The notes beneath the pieces are model-generated. The model had not been told where the DNA came from and searched no databases. It was given only the letters and a program-made list of their open reading frames with translations. Source: DASZMX01 sp035551475 (GTDB taxonomy: Bacteria; Verrucomicrobiota; Verrucomicrobiia; Limisphaerales; Palsa-1400). Taken from it: a stretch of DNA of 7,264 nucleotides. Position numbers and translations under genes: made by a program. This document shows positions 1 to 6,855 of the stretch, in pieces; the first letter of the stretch is position 1, and each line of letters begins with the position of its first letter. The DNA lies in the NCBI GenBank assembly GCA_035551475.1, contig DASZMX010000093.1, positions 1 through 7,264 on the forward strand, in the 5' to 3' direction.

Positions 1-317
1 CCGCCATAAAGCACTGCCACGCGCAGATCGGTGAACCGGGCAAGATCGTGAATGGCCGTCTCGACCTGCGCCGCCAATTCGCGCGTCGGCTCGAGGATCA
101 GGGCGCGGGTGCGGGGCTCGTGCGGGCCTAATTTGGAAAGAATCGGGAGAGCAAACGCGGCGGTTTTGCCCGTGCCAGTCTGGGCGCTGCCAATCACATC
201 CCGCCCGCTCAAAATGAGGGGAATGGCGCGGGCTTGAATCGGAGTCGGCTCCACATAGCCCATGGCCGCAACCCCCTCCATTATCTTCGGCGCCAGGCCA
301 AATGTAGTAAACGACAT
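1..317 (-). CDS. DEAD-box ATP-dependent RNA helicase, N-terminal part (truncated by window edge)
   Basis: The first 105 codons of a DEAD-box RNA helicase are present; the rest lies beyond the left edge. These enzymes use ATP to unwind short RNA duplexes or remodel RNA-protein complexes in ribosome assembly, RNA decay or cold adaptation. The diagnostic motifs are in order: the aromatic F6 and Q motif (GYVEPTPIQ, residues 20-28), Walker A motif I (AQTGTGKT, 45-52), motif Ia (PTRELA, 77-82) and the start of the GG motif (LYGG) at the edge. The DEAD and SAT motifs and the second RecA domain are not visible. The ATG at 317 starts six residues before the conserved aromatic, which is normal for RhlE-like proteins. 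The subfamily (RhlE-like versus CsdA-like) cannot be settled from this part. It begins 51 bases after the 551-residue RG-rich gene on the same strand, so the two may be co-transcribed. No Shine-Dalgarno sequence is seen. Confidence 0.95.
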   Translation of the reverse strand, partial: MSFTTFGLAPKIMEGVAAMGYVEPTPIQARAIPLILSGRDVIGSAQTGTGKTAAFALPILSKLGPHEPRTRALILEPTRELAAQVETAIHDLARFTDLRVAVLYG

Positions 318-368
318 GATTTACAATTGCCGCACGTCTCGCTTTAAGCAAGCCCTATTGACAGAGCT

Positions 369-2024
369 TCACGCGGGCGGCAACGGTTCGGACGCAGGCG
401 CCGCCGCGGTTTCGGGCGCGGGCGTTTCGACTGCTGGCGCCGCCGTCAACTCCGCAGGCGGGACTGGAGCTGCTTCACTGGCCGCAGGCGCGGGAGCCGC
501 ATTTTCCGCCGCAGGAACGGCGGGAGCAGCTTCCTTCTTTGGCTCGGGCTTGGGTGGACGCGGCGCGGGGCGCTTGGCGGTTTCCAAAATGCCGTTGGCA
601 AATTCAATCACATGGCCCTGATGGATCAACCAATGCAGGTCGCTCGCAATTGCCGTCTGCTCGGGCGATTCCACTGGAGCCGCCGGCGCGGCGGCCGCGG
701 CGGCTTCAGGCGCAGCGCCTTCCACGGCGGGGGCCGGGGCCGGCACGGGCAGCGGGGCGCGGGCCGGGGCTGGCGCCAGCTTGTCAATCAGTTTGCGCCG
801 CGTCGTTTTCGGGTTCGCATTGATGAACTCCACGATGCGGCGGACGCCTTCGGAAACCGGCGTGGCTTCCATGTCCAGGAAATGCGGGCGCGCCACGGAA
901 ACGTGCGTGACCGATTTGTTGACCTTGAAAAATTGCAGGCCATGCCCGGCAAATTGCTGGCTGAGGCTGGTGGCGACGCGCAGCGGAAAACGGCGCTGGT
1001 CTTCCCAGGCGCTGCGGGCCAGGCGCTGCAATCCGGGCGAGCGCATTTGCCGCACGGCGGAGCCGACGGATGTATAGGTGTCCACCTGCTTGATCACGTT
1101 GGGAGCGTGCACCTCACGGAAATGTTTCTCGACCTCTTCGCGGCTGGCGAGCTTTTTGGCCTCGGGGACATTGAGGCAATTATATTCGGTCTTGAAACTC
1201 TGCTCTTCGATCCATTTCTTGACGACCGCTTCGTCCTTCACGATTTTCACGCGCGCCTTGAAGGCGTCAAACGGCATGCGGGAAAACCGCTCCGCATGCA
1301 ACTTATGCAAACGGGTCTGGTAGTCGTGATAGTTGGGCGGCCCGAAAATCACGCCGCTCATGCCGCATTGCGCCACGAACGTGTAAGTGCCTTTCGGCGG
1401 ATCGGTGGGGGTCTTTTCTTCCTGGTAAAACGTCGCGAAGTGACGGGCCAAAATATGCTCCACTGCCTCGCTCTCGGACAACCACAGCGAATCATCCAGC
1501 GCGCACAAAAAGAGCGGCTGCACCGGCTTGCCTTCGGGATTTTTGATGACATCGAAGCGCACGACGTGGCGCTCCGGCTTTTGCAAAATCAATTGCGCAA
1601 TATCGAACAGCGGATAAGCGCGGCCCGTGATCCGAATCTGCCGGGCCAACGATTCCACGCCTTTTTCTTCGGCAATGATGGACACTGCGACTTCCGGCAA
1701 CGGTTGCGGTTTCTCCTCCCGGCGCGGCGCCATCGCCTCGCGTCGGTCGCCTGGGCCGTGCCGCCGTTCCCCGCCCCGGCCCTCCGGACGCGGACCGCCG
1801 CGCGGACGCCCGCCGCCGCCTCCACCCCCACCCGGCCCGTCCCGGCGCGGGCGACGATCCCGCGGCCCATCCTCGCGCCGGCGCGAATCTTCCCCGCTAA
1901 AATTGGCATATTTGTTTACCGCGGGAGAGTCAGTGGCCCAGGCGGGCAAAAACAACTTCTCTAAATCAAATTCGGATTCTGGCGCGTTGCTCATCAAAGG
2001 TGGACGCTCAAAGACGTCGGTCAT
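369..2024 (-). CDS. Uncharacterised protein with RG-rich N-terminal region and interrupted winged-helix-like domain
   Basis: A 551-residue protein whose function I cannot assign. Visible parts: a short hydrophobic/acidic N-terminal motif (FDLEKLFLPAWA, 19-30); a basic Arg/Gly-rich disordered stretch (about 48-102) including eight consecutive Gly, resembling RGG-type RNA-binding tails; a compositionally normal core (about 108-400) with Cys220, Cys283 and the striking segment GVIFGPPNYHDYQ (224-236); a winged-helix-like segment whose first helices (about 393-416) are separated from the last helix and wing (about 455-482) by an Ala/Pro linker; and an Ala/Pro/Glu tail to the end. There is no signal peptide or membrane helix, so it is probably cytoplasmic. 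It lies 52 bases after the deoxyhypusine synthase family gene and 51 bases before an RNA helicase gene on the same strand, suggesting an operon. Role in RNA metabolism is inference. A second in-frame ATG at 1994 (Met11) is an equally plausible start, since neither has a clear ribosome binding site. Confidence 0.85.
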   Translation of the reverse strand: MTDVFERPPLMSNAPESEFDLEKLFLPAWATDSPAVNKYANFSGEDSRRREDGPRDRRPRRDGPGGGGGGGGRPRGGPRPEGRGGERRHGPGDRREAMAPRREEKPQPLPEVAVSIIAEEKGVESLARQIRITGRAYPLFDIAQLILQKPERHVVRFDVIKNPEGKPVQPLFLCALDDSLWLSESEAVEHILARHFATFYQEEKTPTDPPKGTYTFVAQCGMSGVIFGPPNYHDYQTRLHKLHAERFSRMPFDAFKARVKIVKDEAVVKKWIEEQSFKTEYNCLNVPEAKKLASREEVEKHFREVHAPNVIKQVDTYTSVGSAVRQMRSPGLQRLARSAWEDQRRFPLRVATSLSQQFAGHGLQFFKVNKSVTHVSVARPHFLDMEATPVSEGVRRIVEFINANPKTTRRKLIDKLAPAPARAPLPVPAPAPAVEGAAPEAAAAAAPAAPVESPEQTAIASDLHWLIHQGHVIEFANGILETAKRPAPRPPKPEPKKEAAPAVPAAENAAPAPAASEAAPVPPAELTAAPAVETPAPETAAAPASEPLPPA

Positions 2025-2076
2025 TAGTTTCGCACAGCATGGAGGCCCTGCGGTCGGAAAGCAAGTTCACTCGTTC

Positions 2077-3204
2077 TCATTTCGCTTTGCGACTGGTGTG
2101 AATCTTGGAAACGGTCCCCACCTTCAAATAAAGCGAGCGCACTTTTTCGTAGATTTGTTCCCGGCGCGCAAACAGCCGTTTCAGCTTCCGCGGCTTGTGC
2201 CGGGCCAGCGCATACGCGGTCAGCAATGGCAGGGAAATCGTCGAATCCACGTAGGCCACCACACAATCCGGCAGCTTGTTGGGGTCCACTTTGCCCCAGC
2301 TTACCGCCTCGGCCGGCGTGGCGCCGCTGAGTCCGCCCGTGTCCGGCCGGGCGTCGGTGCATTGCAGAAAGTAATCATGCCCTTTCTCGGCTATGCCCAT
2401 CACTTCCTGAATTTGCGGCTCGGTTTGGAGCATGAAATTCTTCGGCGAACCGCCGCCCAGAATAAACACCGACGACGTGTGCCGGGTGGATTTCGCCTCA
2501 TACACAATCGCGGCTGTTTGATTGACATCGCGGTTCACGTCCAGCACGAGTTTGGAATCACGCATCGCCATGGCCGCGACATTCATGCCAATGGAGCTGT
2601 CGCCGGGGCTGCTCGTAAAAACGGGAATGCCGCATTCGTAGGCCGCCGCCAGCACCGAGCTGTCCGCCACCTTCAAAGCCCGGGCCCGCTGGGACACGTA
2701 CTTGCCCAGCAGATAATGAAACTCATCCGTGCCCATGCTCCGCTGGAATTCCGGCAGTTGAATCACCTCGCGCACGAAAGCGTCGGTGTCCAGCAGCACG
2801 TTGTAGTCAAACAGAATGTCGTAAATGCGGATCACCCCGTCCCGCCGCAGCGCCACGTCGTCCAGGAACGGCGACCCCTGGTGCAGCGGCATATCAAGCC
2901 CGTAATGCAAATCGTGGTACAGGTTCGCGCCCGTGGAGACGATCCAATCCACGAATCCCGCGCGCATCAGCGGAATGAGGCAGGACTTGCCCAATCCCGC
3001 CGGCGTCAGGGCGCCCGTCAGGCTCATCCCAATGTAGCCGTTGTCCGGCAGCATTTTGTTGGTCAACAATTGCGCCGCCTCGCGCAAGCGCCCGCCGTTG
3101 TAGGCCAGAAATGCGCTATCGATCAAATCCGCCGCGGAAACATTCTTCCCGATTGGCCGGGGATTGAGCCGCGCATACCGAGATAGTTTTTGGGTCTTGC
3201 TCAT
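2077..3204 (-). CDS. Deoxyhypusine synthase family protein (bacterial type, probably polyamine-modifying)
   Basis: A 375-residue cytoplasmic enzyme of the deoxyhypusine synthase family (PF01916). Eukaryotic and archaeal members use NAD to move an aminobutyl group from spermidine onto a lysine of eIF5A; bacteria lack eIF5A, and bacterial homologues (sometimes named speY) are linked to homospermidine formation. Visible family features are the MSLTGALTPAG segment (60-70), the NAD-site stretch STGANLYHD (90-98), SSPGDSSIGMN (198-208), LGGGSPKN (249-256), and TGGLSGATPAEAVSWGK (289-305). Lys305 matches the catalytic lysine that forms the enzyme-butylamine intermediate. The human KHH active-site motif reads K255-N256-F257 here, as in the bacterial subgroup I recall, so substrate use probably differs from true deoxyhypusine synthase. 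The ATG at 3204 was chosen because it gives the family length; the same frame stays open upstream but there it is antisense to the thioredoxin gene. It is the first gene of the minus-strand block. Confidence 0.92.
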   Translation of the reverse strand: MSKTQKLSRYARLNPRPIGKNVSAADLIDSAFLAYNGGRLREAAQLLTNKMLPDNGYIGMSLTGALTPAGLGKSCLIPLMRAGFVDWIVSTGANLYHDLHYGLDMPLHQGSPFLDDVALRRDGVIRIYDILFDYNVLLDTDAFVREVIQLPEFQRSMGTDEFHYLLGKYVSQRARALKVADSSVLAAAYECGIPVFTSSPGDSSIGMNVAAMAMRDSKLVLDVNRDVNQTAAIVYEAKSTRHTSSVFILGGGSPKNFMLQTEPQIQEVMGIAEKGHDYFLQCTDARPDTGGLSGATPAEAVSWGKVDPNKLPDCVVAYVDSTISLPLLTAYALARHKPRKLKRLFARREQIYEKVRSLYLKVGTVSKIHTSRKAK

Positions 3205-3315
3205 GCGGCGCAAATCTTTGCGCAACCCCGGCGAAAGGCAATGGGAAAGTCGGCGAATTCGTTTGCGTTGCCCCGCCCCAGGCGCTTTGTTGGACAAATT
3301 GACGGTCGCGCTATT
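3205..3315. promoter_or_regulatory. Divergent intergenic region between the two gene blocks
   Basis: This 111-base gap lies between the start codons of the deoxyhypusine synthase family gene (minus) and the thioredoxin-like gene (plus), so promoters for both blocks should be here or nearby. I found no convincing paired -35/-10 for the minus direction. For the plus direction TTGGAC (3290-3295) and TATTAT (3312-3317) are 16 bases apart, but the latter overlaps the ATG at 3316, so this is not a credible promoter for that start. The assignment rests on gene orientation alone. Confidence 0.45.
3208..3223. repeat. Short perfect inverted repeat upstream of deoxyhypusine synthase family gene
   Basis: The arms GCGCAAA and TTTGCGC are exact reverse complements separated by two bases. 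The 16-base dyad ends three bases before the minus-strand ATG at 3204, so it lies where a ribosome or a repressor would bind. It could be an operator or a weak RNA hairpin affecting translation. Palindromes of this size can arise by chance in GC-rich DNA, so function is unproven. Confidence 0.4.
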
Positions 3316-4161
3316 ATGAACACTCGAATTTTTAAGCTGCTCATGGGTTGCCTCCTTTTGCTTCGCCTCACGGCGCAGGCCCAGGACGACTCCGCCTTGA
3401 ACACCGCCATGCAGGATTTTGTCTCGCAATTGCGCGATCGCGCCTCGGCCGATAAGCACGACGAAAAAGATTATGCCGACCTCTTTCAGAAGGCCGATGA
3501 CATGCTGGCCCAGCATAAAGATCAGAAGACCGACCAGGTCGCGCAAATCCTCCTGATCAAGGCGGAAATCTATGTGGAGATCGCGACCAATGCCGACCGG
3601 TTCGACCACGCGATCGCGGCGATCGAGCAAATCAAAAAGGATTTTCCCGAGACCAAGCAAGCCAAGCACGCGGATGAAATCATCACCAGTTTCAAAGGCG
3701 CGCAGGAATCGGAAAAAATCCAGGCGGCGCTGGCGGTCGGCGCCCCCGCCCCGGAGTTCAACGAAAAGGATGTGGCCGGAAACGCCATTTCCGTCCCGGG
3801 CCACAAAAGCAAAGTTGTCCTGATTGATTTCTGGGCGACTTGGTGCGGACCGTGCCGCGCCGAGTTCCCCAACGTCAAGAAGACGTACGCCGCATACCAC
3901 GACAAGGGCTTTGACATCATCGGCGTCAGCCTGGATGACGACAAATCCAAGCTGGACGATTACATGAAGGAAAACGGCGTGACCTGGCCGCAGTTCTTTG
4001 ACGGCCAGAAATGGAACAACAAACTCGCCGTGAAATATGGCATTCGCAGCATTCCGGCCACGTTCCTGGTGGATGGCAACGGCAAAATCCTCGGTCGGGA
4101 TTTGCGCGGCGAAGCGCTGTCCGACGCGGTGTCCAAAGCGCTGGCCAAGGGCAATCTCTAA
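3316..4161 (+). CDS. Secreted TlpA-type thiol-disulfide oxidoreductase with helical N-terminal domain
   Basis: A 281-residue exported thioredoxin-fold protein. The N-terminus (1-22) is a Sec signal peptide: R4 and K7, a hydrophobic core (LLMGCLLLL) and a likely cleavage after A20-Q21-A22. Residues about 29-135 are highly charged and helical, with a TPR-like pair of helices (AEIYVEIATNADRFDHAIAA and following). Residues 140-281 form an AhpC/TSA-TlpA domain beginning VGAPAPEF, with the redox motif W176-C177-G178-P179-C180 and the cis-proline P247 in SIPATFLVD. Such proteins reduce or exchange disulfides in the periplasm, for example in cytochrome c maturation or on envelope enzymes; the partner here is not known. 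The ATG at 3316 is preferred over upstream in-frame starts because it places the signal peptide at the N-terminus. The stop TAA shares its last base with the next gene's ATG, implying translational coupling to the metallopeptidase. Confidence 0.93.
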   Translation: MNTRIFKLLMGCLLLLRLTAQAQDDSALNTAMQDFVSQLRDRASADKHDEKDYADLFQKADDMLAQHKDQKTDQVAQILLIKAEIYVEIATNADRFDHAIAAIEQIKKDFPETKQAKHADEIITSFKGAQESEKIQAALAVGAPAPEFNEKDVAGNAISVPGHKSKVVLIDFWATWCGPCRAEFPNVKKTYAAYHDKGFDIIGVSLDDDKSKLDDYMKENGVTWPQFFDGQKWNNKLAVKYGIRSIPATFLVDGNGKILGRDLRGEALSDAVSKALAKGNL

Positions 4162-5249
4162 TGGTCCGCTTCCGGAGCCGCACGAAAATCTGGGCGCTGG
4201 CAGTGGGCGGGATCGCCATGGCGCTGGCCTTTTCCGGCTGCCAAAACATCCGGTTCTACGGGCAGGCGGCCACTGGAGAATATCAGATTCTGGCGCACCA
4301 AACGCCGATTCAAACACTCATCGCCGACACCAACACGCCGCCGGCGTTGCGGGAAAAATTCAAGGACATCCTGAAAATCAGGGATTTCGCCGCGCAGGAA
4401 CTCAAGCTGCCGGTGACCGATAGCTATCTCAAGTATGTCGATCTGCACCGGCCCTTTGTCGTGTGGAACGTCAATGTGGCCCCCGCCCTCTCGCTTGATC
4501 CCAAAACCTGGTGGTTTCCAGTTGTGGGACGCGCCAGCTATCGCGGTTACTTTTCCGAGAAGGGCGCGCAGGATTATGCACGGCAGTGGGAGGCCAAGGG
4601 CTGGGATGTCTATGTGGCGGGGATAGAAACCTATTCGACGCTCGGCTGGTTCCGCGATCCATTGCTTAACACCTTCATCGGCGAACCCGTGGGCGACCTG
4701 GCGGAAATCATTTTCCATGAATTGGGCCATCAACGTCTTTTCATCTCGGGCGACACCGATTTCAACGAGGCCTTCGCCACCACTGTGGCGTTGGAAGGCG
4801 TCCGCCGCTGGTTCGCCGCCGCCCATCAACCGCAGGATTATGAGCGCTATCGGCGGGCGCTCGAACATGACAATCAATTCGTCCAACTCGTGATGGCCGC
4901 CCGCCAGAACCTCGCCGCGGATTATGCCGATCCTCATCTGGACGACGCCGCCAAGCTCCGGCGCAAGGCGAACATCATCGAGGAATTGCGCCACAATTAT
5001 GCGAAACTCAAAGCTTCCTGGGGCGGCAGCAACGAATATGACGGCTGGTTCTCCCACCCCATCAACAACGCCAAGCTAAACACCATTGCCGCCTATTACG
5101 ATTTGGTTCCCGCTTTCCAGGCTCTCTTGCGCGAAAACGGCGGCGATATGGAGCGGTTCTACAACGCCACCGCGGCCATCGGCAAACTGCCCTTCGCCCA
5201 ACGCCATCAGGAATTGAATAAACTAATGGGCAAACAGAACGGCGGATGA
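4161..5249 (+). CDS. Putative lipoprotein zinc aminopeptidase (PF10023 / COG4324 type)
   Basis: A 362-residue predicted zinc metallopeptidase anchored as a lipoprotein. The N-terminus has basic residues (R3, R5, R7, K9), a hydrophobic stretch and a lipobox LAFSGC with the lipidated cysteine at Cys27. The zinc site HELGH covers residues 186-190 (H186 and H190 ligands, E187 general base), followed by NEAFATT with E203 as the likely third ligand, as in gluzincin-type enzymes. Other recognisable family stretches are the GYFSEKGAQDYA region (about 130-142) and STLGWFRDPLL just before the zinc motif. The length fits the predicted-aminopeptidase family, whose natural substrates are not established to my knowledge. 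The start codon overlaps the stop of the thioredoxin-like gene (TAATG), and AAGGG about ten bases upstream is the only passable ribosome binding site in the window. Co-expression with a periplasmic thiol oxidoreductase suggests a shared envelope protein-quality role; this is inference. Confidence 0.9.
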   Translation: MVRFRSRTKIWALAVGGIAMALAFSGCQNIRFYGQAATGEYQILAHQTPIQTLIADTNTPPALREKFKDILKIRDFAAQELKLPVTDSYLKYVDLHRPFVVWNVNVAPALSLDPKTWWFPVVGRASYRGYFSEKGAQDYARQWEAKGWDVYVAGIETYSTLGWFRDPLLNTFIGEPVGDLAEIIFHELGHQRLFISGDTDFNEAFATTVALEGVRRWFAAAHQPQDYERYRRALEHDNQFVQLVMAARQNLAADYADPHLDDAAKLRRKANIIEELRHNYAKLKASWGGSNEYDGWFSHPINNAKLNTIAAYYDLVPAFQALLRENGGDMERFYNATAAIGKLPFAQRHQELNKLMGKQNGG

Positions 5250-5309
5250 ACCGTCTGGCCGCATTGCATTTTGGTTGAAAATCAGCGCGGCCGCCTTCAC
5301 TATTTTGCC

Positions 5310-5864
5310 ATGCAATCTGTATTCAGCGGCCCCGTTTATGTGGTGAAGGATAATATCGACACCGACCAGATCATCTCCGCGCAGTATTTGAATTTGATCC
5401 CCACCATTCCCGACGAATACCAGAAGCTCGGCAGTTTCGCCCTCGCGGGCTTGCCGGACTCTCTCTATCCGACGCGCTATGTCACGTCGGGCCAAACCAA
5501 GAGCGATTATCCCATAATCATCGGCGGCAAGAATTTCGGCTGCGGCAGTTCCCGGGAACATGCCCCGATCGCCATCGGCGCAGCCGGATGCCACACCGTC
5601 GTGGCGCAAAGTTTCGCGCGCATTTTCTTCCGCAACAGCGTGGCCACCGGCGAACTTTATCCCTGCGAATGTGTCGAGCGGCTGTGCGATATTTTCAAAA
5701 CCGGCGATATAGCCACCGTTGATCTCGATAAAGGCACGGTCACCGCGCAAGCCACTGGTAAAGTCTATATGCTCAAGCCCCTCGGCGACGTCCGCCCCGT
5801 GGTGGATGCCGGCGGCCTTTTCAATTACGCGCGGAAAACAGGCATGATGGCCCCGACTTCCTGA
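5310..5864 (+). CDS. leuD: 3-isopropylmalate dehydratase small subunit
   Basis: A 184-residue small subunit of isopropylmalate isomerase, the second specific step of leucine biosynthesis, converting 2-isopropylmalate to 3-isopropylmalate with the iron-sulfur subunit LeuC. Evidence is the N-terminal NIDTDQIISAQYL (15-27) and the aconitase-swivel substrate-binding motif GGKNFGCGSSREHAP (72-86), followed by AQSFARIFFRNSVATGE. The protein is a little shorter than the E. coli enzyme (about 200 residues), in the range of the shorter LeuD types; related small subunits of homoaconitase or citramalate-pathway enzymes share these motifs, so specificity depends on the partner. The ATG at 5310 is chosen over an in-frame TTG at 5271 because it puts the DTDQII motif at the normal distance from the N-terminus. 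No leuC, leuA or leuB lies in the window; the neighbours are envelope proteins. The gene begins 60 bases after the aminopeptidase gene, and no Shine-Dalgarno sequence is seen. Confidence 0.95.
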   Translation: MQSVFSGPVYVVKDNIDTDQIISAQYLNLIPTIPDEYQKLGSFALAGLPDSLYPTRYVTSGQTKSDYPIIIGGKNFGCGSSREHAPIAIGAAGCHTVVAQSFARIFFRNSVATGELYPCECVERLCDIFKTGDIATVDLDKGTVTAQATGKVYMLKPLGDVRPVVDAGGLFNYARKTGMMAPTS

Positions 5865-5885
5865 GGTCATTTCCCCTTCCCCCGC

Positions 5886-6848
5886 ATGAGAAACATCCTC
5901 CTCCGACTTCTCATGCTGCTGGCATTGTGCCCGGGGTTCGTGCGCGCCGCTGAGACCAATCAAACCACCGAGTCCGTCACCAATGCCAAAGCGTTGCGCC
6001 ATGCCCGCATTCTAAAGCAGATCGCCGGCCTGCGTTACCAGACCGGGACCATCAATCTGCGCGATGGTTTGGCCACCGTGAACCTGACGAATGGCTTTGA
6101 GTTTTTGCCGTCCGCCGACGCTCGCGTCGTGGTGGAGGATATTTGGGGCAATCCGCCTGGTTCACTGCCGCTGGGCATGATTGTGCCGGAGGGCCGTCAT
6201 ATCGTCGGCTCCAATTCCTGGGCCATCATCATTACGTATAAGGACGATGGTTACGTTAAGGATTCGGATGCGGACAAGATTGACTACAACAAGATGCTGA
6301 AAGACATGCAGGCGGCCACGCGGGACGCCAGCAAGGAACGGGTCAAGGAAGGCTTTCCCTCCATCGAGTTCGTCGGCTGGGCGGAGCCTCCCAGCTATGA
6401 CAAACAAACGCACAAACTCTATTGGGCGCGCGATCTCCGTTTCGGAAATCAAAAGGACGACACGCTCAATTATAATATCCGCGTGCTCGGCCGGCGTGGC
6501 GTGCTGGTTTTAAACGCCGTGGCGGACATGAACGACCTTCCCGAAATCCGCTCCCAGGCGCCCACCATTGTCAAGATGGTCGAGTTCAATCCCGGCGAAC
6601 GTTACGCGGATTTCAACCACAACACTGACAAAGTGGCCGAATACGGACTCGCCGCGCTCGTGGCGGGCGGCGTGCTGGCCAAGCTCGGTGGGTTCAAGCT
6701 CATCCTGGCTGGGTTGCTCGCCGCCAAAAAATTCATCGTGGTCGGCTTCATCGCCGTCGTGGGTTATTTGAAAAGGCTTTTCCGTCCGAAAACAGCGGCG
6801 CCCACCCCCGCGCCCCTGCCTCCGCCCGACCCGCCCGCCGCCGTGTAA
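5886..6848 (+). CDS. DUF2167 family membrane-anchored protein
   Basis: A 320-residue protein of the DUF2167 family (PF09935), whose function is unknown. Residues 1-21 form a signal peptide (LLRLLMLLALCPGFVRA, probable cleavage after A21). The extracytoplasmic part carries the family-like segments GTINLRDGLATVNL, VVVEDIWGNPP and YKDDGYVKDSDADKIDYNKM (from Y118), then FVGWAEPPSYD and LYWARDL. Residues about 251-296 are hydrophobic and Gly/Ala-rich (GLAALVAGGVLAKLGGFKLI and following), enough for one or two membrane helices, followed by the basic stop-transfer YLKRLFRPK and a short Pro/Ala-rich tail. The predicted topology is a periplasmic domain with a C-terminal membrane anchor. It starts 21 bases after leuD and ends seven bases before a membrane metalloprotease gene, so it is probably co-transcribed with the latter. 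No ribosome binding site is evident. Confidence 0.9.
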   Translation: MRNILLRLLMLLALCPGFVRAAETNQTTESVTNAKALRHARILKQIAGLRYQTGTINLRDGLATVNLTNGFEFLPSADARVVVEDIWGNPPGSLPLGMIVPEGRHIVGSNSWAIIITYKDDGYVKDSDADKIDYNKMLKDMQAATRDASKERVKEGFPSIEFVGWAEPPSYDKQTHKLYWARDLRFGNQKDDTLNYNIRVLGRRGVLVLNAVADMNDLPEIRSQAPTIVKMVEFNPGERYADFNHNTDKVAEYGLAALVAGGVLAKLGGFKLILAGLLAAKKFIVVGFIAVVGYLKRLFRPKTAAPTPAPLPPPDPPAAV

Positions 6849-6855
6849 TCTCGCC

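Noticed and set aside
318..368. Possible terminator or separate promoter between the RG-rich gene and the helicase gene
   Set aside because: No stable GC hairpin with a T-run and no convincing -35/-10 pair on the minus strand could be found in the 51 bases.
612..1964. Long plus-strand open frame of 450 codons
   Set aside because: It is entirely antisense to the 551-residue gene, has no recognisable domain, and its protein is rich in His, Arg and Gly as expected for the complement of GC-rich coding sequence.
1627..3186. Long plus-strand open frame of 519 codons
   Set aside because: It lies opposite the RG-rich gene and the deoxyhypusine synthase family gene, both strongly supported, and shows no family features.
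3290..3317. TTGGAC with TATTAT 16 bases downstream, resembling a sigma-70 promoter
   Set aside because: The -10-like element overlaps the ATG at 3316, so transcription would begin inside the gene. The only later in-frame Met (3343) would leave a poor signal peptide.
3205..4317. Upstream extension of the deoxyhypusine synthase family frame, giving a 746-residue protein
   Set aside because: The extra 371 residues are the antisense of the thioredoxin-like gene and of the start of the aminopeptidase gene. The family normally starts near the ATG at 3204.
4158..5057. Minus-strand open frame of 299 codons
   Set aside because: It is antisense to the aminopeptidase gene, whose lipobox and HELGH motif identify the true coding strand.
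5223..6002. Minus-strand open frame of 259 codons
   Set aside because: It covers the antisense of leuD, which is certain from its motifs, and has no domain of its own.
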